A DNA stretch of 64,000 nt from Streptomyces sp. NBC_00775 (GCF_036347135.1 NZ_CP108938.1:8680001-8744000); one strand, 5' to 3'; counted from the stretch's first letter, positions 33,689 to 43,545 are shown. Program-made: numbers and translations. The notes: generated by a model from the sequence alone, not told the origin.

Positions 33689-35305
33689 CTACTTCTTGTC
33701 GAGCAGGTCCTGCACCTTGCCCCGCACCTCGTCCGTGGCGAGACCGCGGATCGTCAGCGTCGTCCGGCGGCGCAGCACGTCGTCCGGCGTCTCGGCCCAC
33801 TCGTTGTCCCGGGCGTACACGACCTGCGCCCAGATCTCCGGGGCGTCCGGGTGGACGCGCTCGCCCAGCTCCGGGTTCTCGTTCGCCAGGCGGGCGATGT
33901 CGAAGGCCAGCGAACCGTAGTGGGTGGCCAGGTGCTTGGCGGTGTCCGCCGCCATGCGCGGGCCGGGCGCCGGACCGTCGACCAGCAGGCGGTGGGCGAC
34001 CGCGCGCGGGTTGGCGACGCCGGGGAGCGGAAGCTTCTTCGGCAGCTGGGAGATCGGCTCGAAGTCCTCGCCCAGCGGGTGGCCCGGCAGCGACTCCAGC
34101 TTCTGCATGACCGTACGGCCGATGTGCCGGAAGGTGGTCCACTTGCCGCCCGCGACGGAGAGCATCCCGCCGCGGCCTTCGGTGACGACCGTCTCGCGCT
34201 TGGCCTTCGACGTGTCGCCGGGGCCGCCGGGCAGCACGCGCAGACCGGCGAAGGAGTACGTGATCAGGTCACGGGAGAGCTGCTGGTCCCGGATCGAGAA
34301 CGCGGCCTCGTCCAGGATCTGGGCTATGTCCTTCTCGTTGACCGCGACCTCGCCCGGGTCGCCCTCGTACTCCTCGTCGGTGGTGCCGAGCAGGAGCATG
34401 TCCTCCCAGGGGAGGGCGAAGGTGATGCGGTACTTGTCGATGGGGGTCGCCAGCGCGGCCTTCCACGGCGACGTGCGCTTCAGTACCAGGTGCGCGCCCT
34501 TCGACAGACGGATGGACGGCGCCGAGTTCGGGTCCTCCATCTTGCGCAGGTGGTCGACCCAGGGGCCGGTGGCGTTGAGCACGAGACGCGCGTCGACGCC
34601 GAACTCCTCGCCGTTCGTCCGGTCCTTGAGGTCCGCACCCGTGACCCGGCCCTTGGTGAAGCGCAGGCCGGTGACCTCGGCGTGGTTGAGGACGACGGCG
34701 CCGGACTCGACGGCCGCGCGGACCGTCATCAGAGCCATCCGGGAGTCGTTCATCTGGTCGTCGCCGTAGACCGCGACGGCCTTCAGGTTGTCGGTGCGCA
34801 GCTCGGGCACGTCCTGCGCGGCCTTCGACGGCGAGAGCAGATGCCCGACGCCGTCACCGAAGGCCGACAGGGCCGAGTACGCGAAGACACCCGCGCCCAG
34901 CTTCGCCGCGCCGTGCGGCCCGCCCTTGTACACGGGGAGGTAGAACGTGAGCGGGTTCGCCAGGTGGGGGGCCACCTGGCGGGAGACCGCACGGCGCTCG
35001 AAGTGGTTCTCCGCCACCAGCTTCACCGCGCCGGTCTGCAGGTAGCGCAGACCGCCGTGGAGAAGCTTGGAGGAGGCGGAAGAGGTGGCGCCGGCGAAGT
35101 CGCCGGCGTCGACCAGGGCCACCCGCAGACCGGACTGCGCGGCGTGCCAGGCGGTGGAGATGCCCAGGATGCCGCCGCCGATCACGAGAAGGTCGTACGT
35201 CGCCTTGGAAAGCTGCTCCCGGGTCTCGGCGCGGCTCGGGTTGGAGCCGGAGGCCGGGTGCGTACCGAGGGCAGGCACGGTCTGCGTGGTGGACTGACTG
35301 GTCAT
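33689..35305 (-). CDS. glpD: Glycerol-3-phosphate dehydrogenase, FAD-dependent
   Basis: 538 aa. It oxidises glycerol-3-phosphate to dihydroxyacetone phosphate at the membrane and passes electrons to the respiratory chain. After a 35-residue leader comes the FAD-binding YDLLVIGGGILGISTAWHAA, then SSASSKLLHGGLRYLQTG and MLSVAGGKWTTFRHIG. The C-terminal cap domain is complete. The gene is 8 bp after glpK, and its RBS lies in the glpK stop region, so the two are coupled. It is the end of the glpF-glpK-glpD operon. Confidence 0.96.
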   Translation of the reverse strand: MTSQSTTQTVPALGTHPASGSNPSRAETREQLSKATYDLLVIGGGILGISTAWHAAQSGLRVALVDAGDFAGATSSASSKLLHGGLRYLQTGAVKLVAENHFERRAVSRQVAPHLANPLTFYLPVYKGGPHGAAKLGAGVFAYSALSAFGDGVGHLLSPSKAAQDVPELRTDNLKAVAVYGDDQMNDSRMALMTVRAAVESGAVVLNHAEVTGLRFTKGRVTGADLKDRTNGEEFGVDARLVLNATGPWVDHLRKMEDPNSAPSIRLSKGAHLVLKRTSPWKAALATPIDKYRITFALPWEDMLLLGTTDEEYEGDPGEVAVNEKDIAQILDEAAFSIRDQQLSRDLITYSFAGLRVLPGGPGDTSKAKRETVVTEGRGGMLSVAGGKWTTFRHIGRTVMQKLESLPGHPLGEDFEPISQLPKKLPLPGVANPRAVAHRLLVDGPAPGPRMAADTAKHLATHYGSLAFDIARLANENPELGERVHPDAPEIWAQVVYARDNEWAETPDDVLRRRTTLTIRGLATDEVRGKVQDLLDKK

Positions 35306-35313
35306 GCTGGTTC

Positions 35314-36852
35314 TTACTCCTCGTCCTCGATCCAGCCCATGGTCCGCTCGACGGCCTTGAGCCAGCTCTTGTACTCACGGTCGCGGGTCTCCGCGGCCAT
35401 GTTCGGCGTCCACTCCGCGGCCCGGCGCCAGTTGGCGCGCAGGTCCTCGGTGTTGGACCAGAAGCCGACGGCGAGACCGGCGGCGTAGGCAGCGCCGAGG
35501 CAGGTGGTCTCGGCGACCATCGGACGCACCACGGGGGCGTCCAGGACGTCGGCCAGGGTCTGCATCAGCAGGTTGTTGGAGGTCATGCCGCCGTCGACCT
35601 TGAGGGCCGCGAGCTCGACGCCGGAGTCCTTCGTCATGGCGTCGGTGATCTCACGGGTCTGCCAGGCGGTGGCCTCCAGGACGGCGCGCGCGATGTGCGC
35701 CTTGGTGACGTACCGGGTCAGACCGGCGATCACACCGCGGGCGTCGGAGCGCCAGTACGGGGCGAACAGACCGGAGAAGGCCGGCACGAAGTAGGCGCCG
35801 CCGTTGTCCTCGACCGACGACGCGAGCGTCTCGATCTCGGCGGCGGACTTGATCAGGCCCATCTGGTCGCGCATCCACTGGACGAGCGAGCCGGTGACGG
35901 CGATGGAGCCCTCGAGGGCGTAGACCGGAGCCTGGTCGCCGATCCGGTAGCCGACGGTGGTCAGCAGGCCCGAGTACGAGTTGATGATCTTGTCACCGGT
36001 GTTCATCAGCATGAACGTGCCGGTGCCGTACGTGGACTTGGCCTCGCCCTCGGAGAAACAGGTCTGGCCGAACAGGGCCGCCTGCTGGTCGCCGAGCGCG
36101 GAGGCGACCGGGATGCCGCCGAGCAGGTCGCCGAGCTTGCCGCCGGTGACCTCGCCGTACACCTCGGCGGAGGAGCGGATCTCCGGCAGCATCGACAGCG
36201 GGACGCCGATGGACTCGGCGATCTTGTCGTCCCACTCCAGGGTGTGCAGGTTCATCAGCATGGTGCGGGAGGCGTTGGTCACGTCGGTGACGTGCTTGCC
36301 GCCGTTGACACCACCGGTCAGGTTCCAGATGACCCAGGTGTCCATGGTGCCGAAGAGGATGTCCCCGGCCTCGGCGCGCTCGCGCAGACCCTCGACGTTG
36401 TCGAGCAGCCAGCGGGCCTTGGGACCGGCGAAGTACGACGCGAGCGGGAGACCGGTCTCGCGGCGGAAGCGGTCCTGGCCGACGTTGCGGCCGAGCTCCT
36501 TGCAGAGCGCGTCGGTGCGGGTGTCCTGCCAGACGAGGGCGTTGTGGACCGGCTCACCGGTGTTCTTGTCCCACAGCAGCGTGGTCTCACGCTGGTTGGT
36601 GATGCCGATGGCCTTGATGTCGTCGCGGGTGATGCCGGCCTTCTCGATGGCTCCGGCGACGACTTCCTCGACGTTGGTCCAGATCTCGGTGGCGTTGTGC
36701 TCGACCCAGCCCGGCTTCGGGAAGATCTGCTCGTGCTCCTTCTGGTCGACGGAGACGATGCGTCCGTCGCGGTCGAAGACGATGCAGCGGGACGAGGTCG
36801 TGCCCTGGTCGATCGCGGCGATGAAGGGGCCGGCGGTGTGTGCGTCGGTCAC
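35314..36852 (-). CDS. glpK: Glycerol kinase
   Basis: 512 aa. The GTG at 36852 is chosen because AGGAG stands six bases upstream and [27 protein letters not shown] is the family start. FGGY-family motifs are [11 protein letters not shown] (phosphate 1), [29 protein letters not shown] and [14 protein letters not shown]. It phosphorylates glycerol entering through GlpF. A 13-bp perfect hairpin separates it from glpF. Confidence 0.97.
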   Translation of the reverse strand: MTDAHTAGPFIAAIDQGTTSSRCIVFDRDGRIVSVDQKEHEQIFPKPGWVEHNATEIWTNVEEVVAGAIEKAGITRDDIKAIGITNQRETTLLWDKNTGEPVHNALVWQDTRTDALCKELGRNVGQDRFRRETGLPLASYFAGPKARWLLDNVEGLRERAEAGDILFGTMDTWVIWNLTGGVNGGKHVTDVTNASRTMLMNLHTLEWDDKIAESIGVPLSMLPEIRSSAEVYGEVTGGKLGDLLGGIPVASALGDQQAALFGQTCFSEGEAKSTYGTGTFMLMNTGDKIINSYSGLLTTVGYRIGDQAPVYALEGSIAVTGSLVQWMRDQMGLIKSAAEIETLASSVEDNGGAYFVPAFSGLFAPYWRSDARGVIAGLTRYVTKAHIARAVLEATAWQTREITDAMTKDSGVELAALKVDGGMTSNNLLMQTLADVLDAPVVRPMVAETTCLGAAYAAGLAVGFWSNTEDLRANWRRAAEWTPNMAAETRDREYKSWLKAVERTMGWIEDEE

Positions 36853-36967
36853 GGGGTGCTCCTGAAGGTTCCGAATGGGAGGGGCTGTATCCACGGCGCG
36901 TGCTTTAAGCGGTGCTGGAAGGCGTGCGGCTCTTTAGCGGTGCTGTCAGCGGGTGCTCGGGCTGTGC

Positions 36968-36996
36968 GCCCGCAAGCTGCTGGGCAGCTTGCGGGC
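36968..36996 (-). terminator. Perfect hairpin between glpF and glpK
   Basis: A 13-bp perfect stem (36968-36980 / 36984-36996) with a 3-nt loop, 7 bp past the glpF stop. There is no T tract. Within an operon this could end part of the transcripts, or stabilise glpF mRNA. Confidence 0.75.
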
Positions 36997-37003
36997 CCTG
37001 CTC

Positions 37004-37798
37004 CTAAGCGAAGGCGACGTTGTATATGCCTGCGGCGATCGCGCCGCCGATCAGCGGACCGACGACCGGTATCCAGGCGTAGCTCCAGTCGGAACCGCCC
37101 TTGTTGGGCAGGGGGAGCAGGGCGTGCACGATGCGCGGACCGAGGTCACGGGCCGGGTTGATCGCGTAGCCCGTCGGGCCACCGAGGGAGAGGCCGATGC
37201 TGACCACCACGAGGGAGGTGATCAGGGCGCCCAGGGTGCCCAGGCCGTTGCCGTTGTCGTTGAGGCCCTGCGTGAGGATCGCGAGGACCAGGACGACGGT
37301 GCCGATGATCTCGGTGGCGAGGTTCTGCACCACGTTCCGGATCTCGGGGCCGGTGGAGAAGATGCCGAGCACGGGGCCGGCGCCGGTCTCCTGGGCCTCG
37401 ACGGCCTTGACCTTGGTGGCCTGCGCGCCCGGACCGCCGACGATCTCCTTGTCGGTGAGGTGGGCGAGGAACTGGCCGTAGTAGGCGACCCAGACCAGTG
37501 CGGCACCGATCATGGCGCCGAGCAGCTGTCCGCCCCAGTAGGTGGCGACGTTGCTGAAGTCGTTGTCCTTGATCGCGAGCGCGAGCGTCACGGCCGGGTT
37601 GAGGTGCGCACCCGAGAGGGGCGCCGAGATGTAGACCGCGGTCAGTACCGCGAAGCCCCACCCGAAGGTGATGGCGAGCCATCCGGCGTTGCGCGCCTTG
37701 GAGGCCTTCAGCGTGACGGCGGCGCACACGCCACCGCCCAGCAGGATGAGAACGGCGGTACCGATGGTCTCGCCGATGAAGATGTCGGAGCTGGACAC
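37004..37798 (-). CDS. glpF: Glycerol uptake facilitator (aquaglyceroporin)
   Basis: 264 aa, GTG start with AAGGAG six bases upstream. It is a MIP-family channel with six membrane helices and both half-helix signatures: [12 protein letters not shown] near residue 65 and [13 protein letters not shown] near residue 215, where the Asp after NPAR marks a glycerol channel. Residues of about 120-150 form a longer, charged loop ([25 protein letters not shown]). First gene of the glycerol operon, known as gylC in S. coelicolor. Confidence 0.96.
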   Translation of the reverse strand: MSSSDIFIGETIGTAVLILLGGGVCAAVTLKASKARNAGWLAITFGWGFAVLTAVYISAPLSGAHLNPAVTLALAIKDNDFSNVATYWGGQLLGAMIGAALVWVAYYGQFLAHLTDKEIVGGPGAQATKVKAVEAQETGAGPVLGIFSTGPEIRNVVQNLATEIIGTVVLVLAILTQGLNDNGNGLGTLGALITSLVVVSIGLSLGGPTGYAINPARDLGPRIVHALLPLPNKGGSDWSYAWIPVVGPLIGGAIAAGIYNVAFA

Positions 37799-37902
37799 CC
37801 GCGACTCCTTTGTCCTTCGTCCAGGGGAAGCCGAACCCCGGGTCCCTCCGGTGGTTCGTTGCTCTCAGGGAGCGAGAGCGATTCGGCCCTTGGCATCGCC
37901 AC

Positions 37903-37944
37903 ACTCTAGCGCGTATTGCCGGTAGGTGTTCGACAATGTCGACC
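37903..37944 (-). promoter_or_regulatory. glpF promoter with GylR operator candidate
   Basis: GTTCGACAATGTCGACC (37928-37944) is a near-perfect 8-1-8 palindrome (one mismatch). It matches the palindrome upstream of gylR at 15 of 17 bases. A minus-strand -10 TAGAGT lies at 37903-37908, so the palindrome covers the -35 region, the right place for IclR-type repression. Confidence 0.65.
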
Positions 37945-38063
37945 GATGGACGGGAGTCTTGCCCCCGCGTTACCAGCACGTCAAGGGCTCCGTTATCGAA
38001 AACACGATCGTTATTGATCGCTATGAGCTATCGGTGAGTCGTCGATCTTGAGGGGACACGACG

Positions 38064-38094
38064 AAGGCCGGGAAGCGCTTGGCTTCCCGGCCTT
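38064..38094 (-). terminator. gylR terminator
   Basis: A perfect 13-bp stem (38064-38076 / 38082-38094), loop 5 nt, starting 32 bp past the gylR stop. The upper arm ends in a T-rich CTTTCTT. Confidence 0.8.
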
Positions 38095-38126
38095 TCTTCG
38101 TACGAACCTTCAGAAACGCGCAGCTC

Positions 38127-38891
38127 TCAGAACCGCCCGGCGCCCAGATCCCGCGACACCGCGCGGGCACAGTCCCGTACCGCCGCGATCAGGTCCGGGC
38201 GCAGCTCCCCGTCCTTGCAGACGCGCTCCACGGCACCCGTGATGCCCACCGCGCCGACCGGCATCCGCCGGCGGTTGTGGATGGGCGCGGCGACCGAGGC
38301 GACACCCGTCCAGGTCTCCTCGACATCGTCCGCGTACCCGCGCGCGCGGGTCAGGTCGAGCACGCCCTCGAAATCGTCCAGCTCGCTGATGGTGCGCGGC
38401 GTGAACGTCTTGCGTTCGGCCTCCAGGACCTCGCTGTGCGCCACTGGGTCGTACGCCGACAGGACCTTGCCCAGTGCCGTGGAGTGCAGCGGCTGCATGG
38501 CCCCGACCTCCAGCACCTGGCGGCTGTCGTCGGGCCGGAACACGTGGTGCACGATCAGCACGCCCTGCTGGTGCAGCACGCCCAGATAGACGCTCTCGCC
38601 GCTGGAGCGGGCCAGGTCGTCGGTCCACACCAGGGCGCGCGCCCGCAGTTCGTGCACGTCCAGGTAGGTGGTGCCCAGCCTGAGCAGCTCGGCGCCCAGC
38701 TGATAGCGACCGGAGACGGCGTCCTGCTCGACGAAGCCCTCCTGCTGAAGGGTGCGCAGGATGCCGTGGGCCGTGCCTTTGGCCAGGTCCAGCGAGGACG
38801 CGATGTCCGACAGGCCGAGCTGCCGCTCGCCGCCCGCGAGCAGGCGCAGCATCGCCGCCGCCCGTTCGAGCGACTGGATGTTCCGTGCCAT
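38127..38891 (-). CDS. gylR: IclR-family glycerol operon regulator
   Basis: 254 aa, ATG at 38891 with GGAGG ten bases upstream; upstream in-frame codons are not conserved. The N-terminal winged helix is IQSLERAAAMLRLLAGGERQLGLSDIASSLDLAKGTAHGILRTL. The C-terminal IclR ligand domain includes SVYLGVLHQQGVLIVHHVF and ALGKVLSAYDP. The family member GylR represses the glycerol operon and itself, with glycerol-3-phosphate as the likely inducer. Matching palindromes stand before glpF and gylR. Confidence 0.94.
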   Translation of the reverse strand: MARNIQSLERAAAMLRLLAGGERQLGLSDIASSLDLAKGTAHGILRTLQQEGFVEQDAVSGRYQLGAELLRLGTTYLDVHELRARALVWTDDLARSSGESVYLGVLHQQGVLIVHHVFRPDDSRQVLEVGAMQPLHSTALGKVLSAYDPVAHSEVLEAERKTFTPRTISELDDFEGVLDLTRARGYADDVEETWTGVASVAAPIHNRRRMPVGAVGITGAVERVCKDGELRPDLIAAVRDCARAVSRDLGAGRF

Positions 38892-38943
38892 CGCCGTGCT
38901 GCCTCCGTCCCCTTCGACCGTCGGCGTGCGACTCACTGCCGCC

Positions 38944-38960
38944 GTTCGGCAATGTCGAAC
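38944..38960. promoter_or_regulatory. GylR operator candidate upstream of gylR
   Basis: GTTCGGCAATGTCGAAC: 8-1-8 palindrome with one mismatch, 53 bp before the gylR start and in the divergent region to metH. It pairs with the site at 37928-37944. Confidence 0.65.
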
Positions 38961-39090
38961 ACTACCGGTCGTTGCCGAGCTCCCGCTAATGGGTGGTCGC
39001 CACATGTTTCGTCCGTCGTGGCACCGCCGTCACCGACGCCACGCCCGTCCGCCCCGTGGACGCCCCTGACCTTTTGGCGGTGCTCCGGGC

Positions 39091-39096
39091 TACCCT
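39091..39096 (+). promoter_or_regulatory. -10 candidate TACCCT for metH
   Basis: TACCCT stands 64 nt before the metH ATG. A CTGACC 19 bp upstream is a weak -35. I see no cobalamin riboswitch in the 200 bp before metH. Confidence 0.35.
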
Positions 39097-39160
39097 GACG
39101 GCGTGCGCCTTCCATGGGAAGCGCAAAGCCGACAGCCGTCGCACTCCAGGGAGCACCTTC

Positions 39161-42100
39161 ATGGCTTCGTTGCCGAACCCGTCCCTTTCGTCCGAGCTTG
39201 CCGAGAACCGGAGCCGCATCGACGCGCTCCGCGAGGCCCTCACCACCCGCGTCGTCGTGGCCGACGGCGCGATGGGCACGATGCTCCAGGCGCAGGACCC
39301 GACGCTGGAGGACTTCGAGAACCTCGAAGGCTGCAACGAGATTCTGAACGTCACCCGCCCCGACATCGTCCGCTCCGTCCACGAGGCCTACTTCGAGGTG
39401 GGCGTCGACTGCGTCGAGACGAACACGTTCGGCTCGAACCACTCGGCGGCGGGCGAGTACGAGATCGCCGACCGGATCTTCGAGCTGTCCGAGTCGGGCG
39501 CCCGCATCGCCCGCGAGGTCGCCGACGAGTTCGGTGCCAAGGACGGCCGCCAGCGCTGGGTCCTCGGCTCGATCGGCCCGGGCACCAAGCTGCCCTCGCT
39601 CGGCCACATCGCGTACGACGTCCTGCGCGACGGCTACCAGCAGAACGCCGAGGGCCTGATCGCCGGCGGCGCGGACGCCCTGATCGTGGAGACCACCCAG
39701 GACCTGCTGCAGACCAAGGCGAGCCTGATCGGCGCACGCCGCGCGATGGACGCGCTCGGCCTGGACATGCCGCTGATCTGCTCGCTCGCCTTCGAGACCA
39801 CCGGCGTCATGCTGCTCGGCTCGGAGATCGGCGCGGCGCTGACGGCCCTGGAGCCGCTCGGCATCGACCTCATCGGCCTGAACTGCTCCACGGGCCCCGC
39901 GGAGATGAGCGAGCACCTGCGTTATCTGGCCCGCCACTCGCGTACGCCGCTGATGTGCATGCCGAACGCCGGCCTGCCGATCCTCACCAAGGACGGCGCG
40001 TACTTCCCGCTGACCCCGCCCGAGATGGCCGACGCGCAGGAGAACTTCGTCCGCGACTACGGCCTCTCGCTGGTCGGCGGCTGCTGCGGCTCGACGCCCG
40101 AGCACCTGCGCCAGGTCGTCGAGCGCGTCCGTGACATCGCCCCGTACCAGCGCAGCCCGCAGCCCGAGCCTGGCGCCGCCTCCCTCTACCAGACGGTGTC
40201 GTTCCGCCAGGACACCGCGTACATGGCCATCGGCGAGCGCACCAACGCCAACGGTTCGAAGAAGTTCCGCGAGGCCATGCTGGAGGCCCGCTGGGACGAC
40301 TGCGTGGAGATGGCCCGCGACCAGATCCGCGAGGGCGCGCACATGCTCGACCTCTGCGTGGATTACGTGGGCCGGGACGGCGTCGCGGACATGCAGGAGC
40401 TGGCCGGCCGCTTCGCCACCGCCTCCACGCTGCCGATCGTCCTGGACTCCACCGAGGTCGACGTCCTGCGCGCGGGCCTGGAGAAGCTGGGCGGGCGGGC
40501 CGTCATCAACTCCGTGAACTACGAGGACGGCGACGGCCCCGAGTCGCGCTTCGCGAAGGTCACCCGCCTCGCCCAGGAGCACGGCGCCGCGCTGATCGCG
40601 CTGACCATCGACGAGGAGGGCCAGGCCCGCACCGTCGAGACCAAGGTCGCCATCGCCGAGCGGCTGATCGAGGACCTGACGACGAACTGGGGCATCCAGG
40701 AGTCGGACATCCTCATCGACACCCTGACCTTCACCATCTGCACCGGTCAGGAGGAGTCCCGGAAGGACGGCATCGCCACGATCGAGGCGATCCGCGAGCT
40801 CAAGCGCCGTCGCCCGGACGTCCAGACCACGCTGGGCCTGTCGAACATCTCCTTCGGCCTCAACCCGGCGGCCCGCATCCTGCTCAACTCGGTCTTCCTC
40901 GACGAGTGCGTCAAGGCGGGCCTGGACTCGGCGATCGTGCACGCGTCGAAGATCCTGCCGATCGCGCGCTTCTCCGAGGAGGAGGTCACCACCGCGCTCG
41001 ACCTCATCCACGACCGCCGCGCCGAGGGTTATGACCCGCTGCAGAAGCTGATGGCCCTCTTCGAGGGCGCCACCACCAAGTCGCTCAAGGCCGGCAAGGC
41101 CGAGGAACTGGCCGCGCTGCCGCTGGACGAGCGGCTCAAGCGGCGGATCATCGACGGCGAGAAGAACGGCCTGGAGGCCGACCTCGCCGAGGCGCTCCAG
41201 ACCCGCCCCGCCCTCGACATCGTCAACGAGACCCTGCTGGACGGCATGAAGGTCGTCGGCGAGCTCTTCGGCTCCGGCCAGATGCAGCTGCCGTTCGTGC
41301 TCCAGTCCGCCGAGGTCATGAAGACGGCCGTCGCCTACCTCGAACCGCACATGGAGAAGTCGGACGCCGAGGGCAAGGGCACGATCGTCCTGGCCACCGT
41401 GCGCGGCGACGTCCACGACATCGGCAAGAACCTCGTCGACATCATCCTGTCCAACAACGGCTACAACGTCGTCAACCTCGGCATCAAGCAGCCCGTCTCC
41501 GCGATCCTCGACGCCGCCGAGGAGCACCGGGCCGACGTCATCGGCATGTCCGGGCTCCTGGTCAAGTCCACGGTGATCATGAAGGAGAACCTGGAGGAGC
41601 TGAACCAGCGCGGGCTCTCGGCCGACTACCCCGTGATCCTCGGCGGGGCGGCGCTGACGCGGGCGTACGTCGAGCAGGACCTGTACGAGATCTACCAGGG
41701 CGAGGTCCGCTACGCCCGGGACGCCTTCGAGGGTCTGCGCCTGATGGACGCGCTGATCGGCGTCAAGCGCGGGGTGCCGGGCGCGGTCCTGCCGGAGCTG
41801 AAGCAGCGCCGGGTGCGGGCCGCCGCGGCCGACACGGTGGTCGAGGAGCGCCCCGAGGAGGGGCATGTCCGCTCCGACGTCGCGGTCGACAACCGCGTGC
41901 CCGAGCCGCCGTTCTGGGGCACCCGCGTCATCAAGGGCATCCAGCTCAAGGAGTACGCCTCCTGGCTGGACGAGGGCGCCCTGTTCAAGGGGCAGTGGGG
42001 CCTCAAGCAGGCACGCGCGGGCGACGGGCCGACGTACGAGGAACTGGTCGAGACCGAGGGCCGCCCGCGGCTGCGCGGGCTGCTGGACAAGCTGCAGACG

Positions 42101-42691
42101 GACAACCTGCTGGAGGCGGCCGTCGTCTACGGCTACTTCCCGTGCGTGTCCAAGGACGACGACCTGATCCTCCTGGACGAGCGGGGCAACGAGCGCACGC
42201 GCTTCACGTTCCCGCGCCAGCGCCGTGGCCGCCGGCTGTGTCTTGCCGACTACTTCCGCCCGGAGGAGTCCGGCGAGACGGACGTCGTCGGCCTCCAGGT
42301 CGTCACCGTCGGCTCCCGGATCGGCGAGGAGACCGCCAAGCTCTTCGAGTCGAACTCCTACCGCGACTACCTCGAACTGCACGGCCTGTCCGTGCAGTTG
42401 GCCGAGGCGCTCGCCGAGTACTGGCACGCGCGCGTGCGTTCCGAGCTGGGCTTCGCCGGTGAGGACCCGGTCGCCATCGACGACATGTTCGCCCTCAAGT
42501 ACCGCGGCGCCCGCTTCTCGCTCGGCTACGGAGCCTGCCCCAACCTGGAGGACCGCGCCAAGATCGCCCGGCTCCTGGAGCCGGAGCGCATCGGCGTCCA
42601 CCTCTCCGAGGAGTTCCAGCTCCACCCGGAGCAGTCCACGGACGCGATCGTCATCCACCACCCGGAGGCCAAGTACTTCAACGCGCGCTGA
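39161..42691 (+). CDS. metH: Cobalamin-dependent methionine synthase
   Basis: 1176 aa, ATG at 39161 behind AGGGAG. All four modules are present. Homocysteine domain 1-330, with zinc Cys in LNCSTGP (about 240) and GGCCGST (about 307). Methyltetrahydrofolate domain about 340-640 (MAIGERTNANGSKKFREA). B12 cap and binding domain about 650-880, with DVHDIGKNLV (axial His) at about 749 and VIGMSGLLVKST. AdoMet reactivation domain about 900-1176 (RARFSLGYGACPNLEDR). It makes methionine from homocysteine, complementing the salvage genes upstream. Confidence 0.97.
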   Translation: MASLPNPSLSSELAENRSRIDALREALTTRVVVADGAMGTMLQAQDPTLEDFENLEGCNEILNVTRPDIVRSVHEAYFEVGVDCVETNTFGSNHSAAGEYEIADRIFELSESGARIAREVADEFGAKDGRQRWVLGSIGPGTKLPSLGHIAYDVLRDGYQQNAEGLIAGGADALIVETTQDLLQTKASLIGARRAMDALGLDMPLICSLAFETTGVMLLGSEIGAALTALEPLGIDLIGLNCSTGPAEMSEHLRYLARHSRTPLMCMPNAGLPILTKDGAYFPLTPPEMADAQENFVRDYGLSLVGGCCGSTPEHLRQVVERVRDIAPYQRSPQPEPGAASLYQTVSFRQDTAYMAIGERTNANGSKKFREAMLEARWDDCVEMARDQIREGAHMLDLCVDYVGRDGVADMQELAGRFATASTLPIVLDSTEVDVLRAGLEKLGGRAVINSVNYEDGDGPESRFAKVTRLAQEHGAALIALTIDEEGQARTVETKVAIAERLIEDLTTNWGIQESDILIDTLTFTICTGQEESRKDGIATIEAIRELKRRRPDVQTTLGLSNISFGLNPAARILLNSVFLDECVKAGLDSAIVHASKILPIARFSEEEVTTALDLIHDRRAEGYDPLQKLMALFEGATTKSLKAGKAEELAALPLDERLKRRIIDGEKNGLEADLAEALQTRPALDIVNETLLDGMKVVGELFGSGQMQLPFVLQSAEVMKTAVAYLEPHMEKSDAEGKGTIVLATVRGDVHDIGKNLVDIILSNNGYNVVNLGIKQPVSAILDAAEEHRADVIGMSGLLVKSTVIMKENLEELNQRGLSADYPVILGGAALTRAYVEQDLYEIYQGEVRYARDAFEGLRLMDALIGVKRGVPGAVLPELKQRRVRAAAADTVVEERPEEGHVRSDVAVDNRVPEPPFWGTRVIKGIQLKEYASWLDEGALFKGQWGLKQARAGDGPTYEELVETEGRPRLRGLLDKLQTDNLLEAAVVYGYFPCVSKDDDLILLDERGNERTRFTFPRQRRGRRLCLADYFRPEESGETDVVGLQVVTVGSRIGEETAKLFESNSYRDYLELHGLSVQLAEALAEYWHARVRSELGFAGEDPVAIDDMFALKYRGARFSLGYGACPNLEDRAKIARLLEPERIGVHLSEEFQLHPEQSTDAIVIHHPEAKYFNAR

Positions 42692-42777
42692 GACGCGCCG
42701 AGCCGTACTGAGAGACGCGCCCGAGGATTACCGAGACGCGTACTGATCCGATAAGTCGTACACTGGTCGGTCCACTG

Positions 42778-42817
42778 CAGGCCGGTTGCCCCTTTGCCAA
42801 AAAGGGCAACCGGCCTG
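42778..42817 (+). terminator. Hairpin between metH and the HAD phosphatase gene
   Basis: A 14-bp perfect stem (42778-42791 / 42804-42817) with a 12-nt, A-rich loop. It lies 86 bp after metH and only 10 bp before the RBS of the next gene, so it may terminate metH or sit in the 5' leader of the phosphatase mRNA. Confidence 0.65.
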
Positions 42818-42843
42818 ATCGTCCCTCAAGGAGGTGCGCCCGG

Positions 42844-43545
42844 ATGACCAGTACGGTCCCCGCGCTCGGTACCCGTACGGCCGAAGGCTCAGCCCTGGAG
42901 GCCGTGCTCCTCGACATGGACGGCACTCTGGTGGACACCGAAGGCTTCTGGTGGGACGTCGAGGTCGAGGTCTTCGCGGCCCTCGGCCACACGCTCGACG
43001 ATTCCTGGCGCCATGTCGTGGTCGGCGGCCCCATGACCCGCAGTGCCGGATTCCTCATCGAGGCCACCGGAGCCGACATCACCCTCGCCGAGCTGACCGT
43101 GCTGCTCAACGACGGGTTCGAGGGCCGTATCGGCCGCTCGCTGCCGCTGATGCCGGGCGCGGCCAGACTCCTCGCCGAGCTGGCGGCGCACGAGATCCCC
43201 ACCGCCCTGGTCTCCGCCTCGCACCGCCGCATCATCGACCGCGTCCTGGGCTCGCTCGGCCCGCACTACTTCTCGCTGACCGTCGCGGGCGACGAGGTCG
43301 AGCGGACCAAGCCGTTCCCCGACCCCTATCTGCTCGCGGCCTCGGGGCTCGGCGCGGCTCCGGCACGGTGCGCCGTCATCGAGGACACCGCCACGGGCGT
43401 CGCCGCCGCCGAGGCCGCGGGGTGCCAGGTCGTCGCCGTACCCTCGGTCGCGCCCATCGCCCCCGCCGCCCGGCGCACGGTGGTGACGTCCCTCGAAGAG
43501 GTCGACCTGCCTTTTCTACGCGGCTTGATGACGGAAATGCGCTAG
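42844..43545 (+). CDS. HAD-superfamily (subfamily IA) phosphatase
   Basis: 233 aa, ATG at 42844 with AAGGAGG nine bases upstream. Motif I is VLLDMDGTLVDTE (nucleophile Asp about 24), motif II ALVSASHRR, motif III Lys in VERTKPFPDPYLLAA, and motif IV VIEDTATGVAAAEAAG. It has a small helical cap. Relatives include phosphoglycolate phosphatase and beta-phosphoglucomutase types; the substrate cannot be named. Confidence 0.88.
   Translation: MTSTVPALGTRTAEGSALEAVLLDMDGTLVDTEGFWWDVEVEVFAALGHTLDDSWRHVVVGGPMTRSAGFLIEATGADITLAELTVLLNDGFEGRIGRSLPLMPGAARLLAELAAHEIPTALVSASHRRIIDRVLGSLGPHYFSLTVAGDEVERTKPFPDPYLLAASGLGAAPARCAVIEDTATGVAAAEAAGCQVVAVPSVAPIAPAARRTVVTSLEEVDLPFLRGLMTEMR

Larger units (their letters stand above)
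37799..38126. other. gylR-glpF intergenic region
   Basis: 328 bp without a gene. It contains the glpF promoter and operator (37903-37944), an A/T-rich stretch at 37990-38035 that may hold further promoter elements, and the gylR terminator at 38064-38094. Confidence 0.6.

Noticed and set aside
38892..39160. Cobalamin riboswitch upstream of metH
   Set aside because: No B12-box-like sequence or long conserved leader is visible; only a simple promoter candidate.
38933..42661. A 1242-codon open frame antisense to metH
   Set aside because: It is the mirror of metH codon bias in a high-GC genome. The protein is Leu/Val/Asp/Arg low-complexity, with no domain, and it overlaps gylR control DNA.
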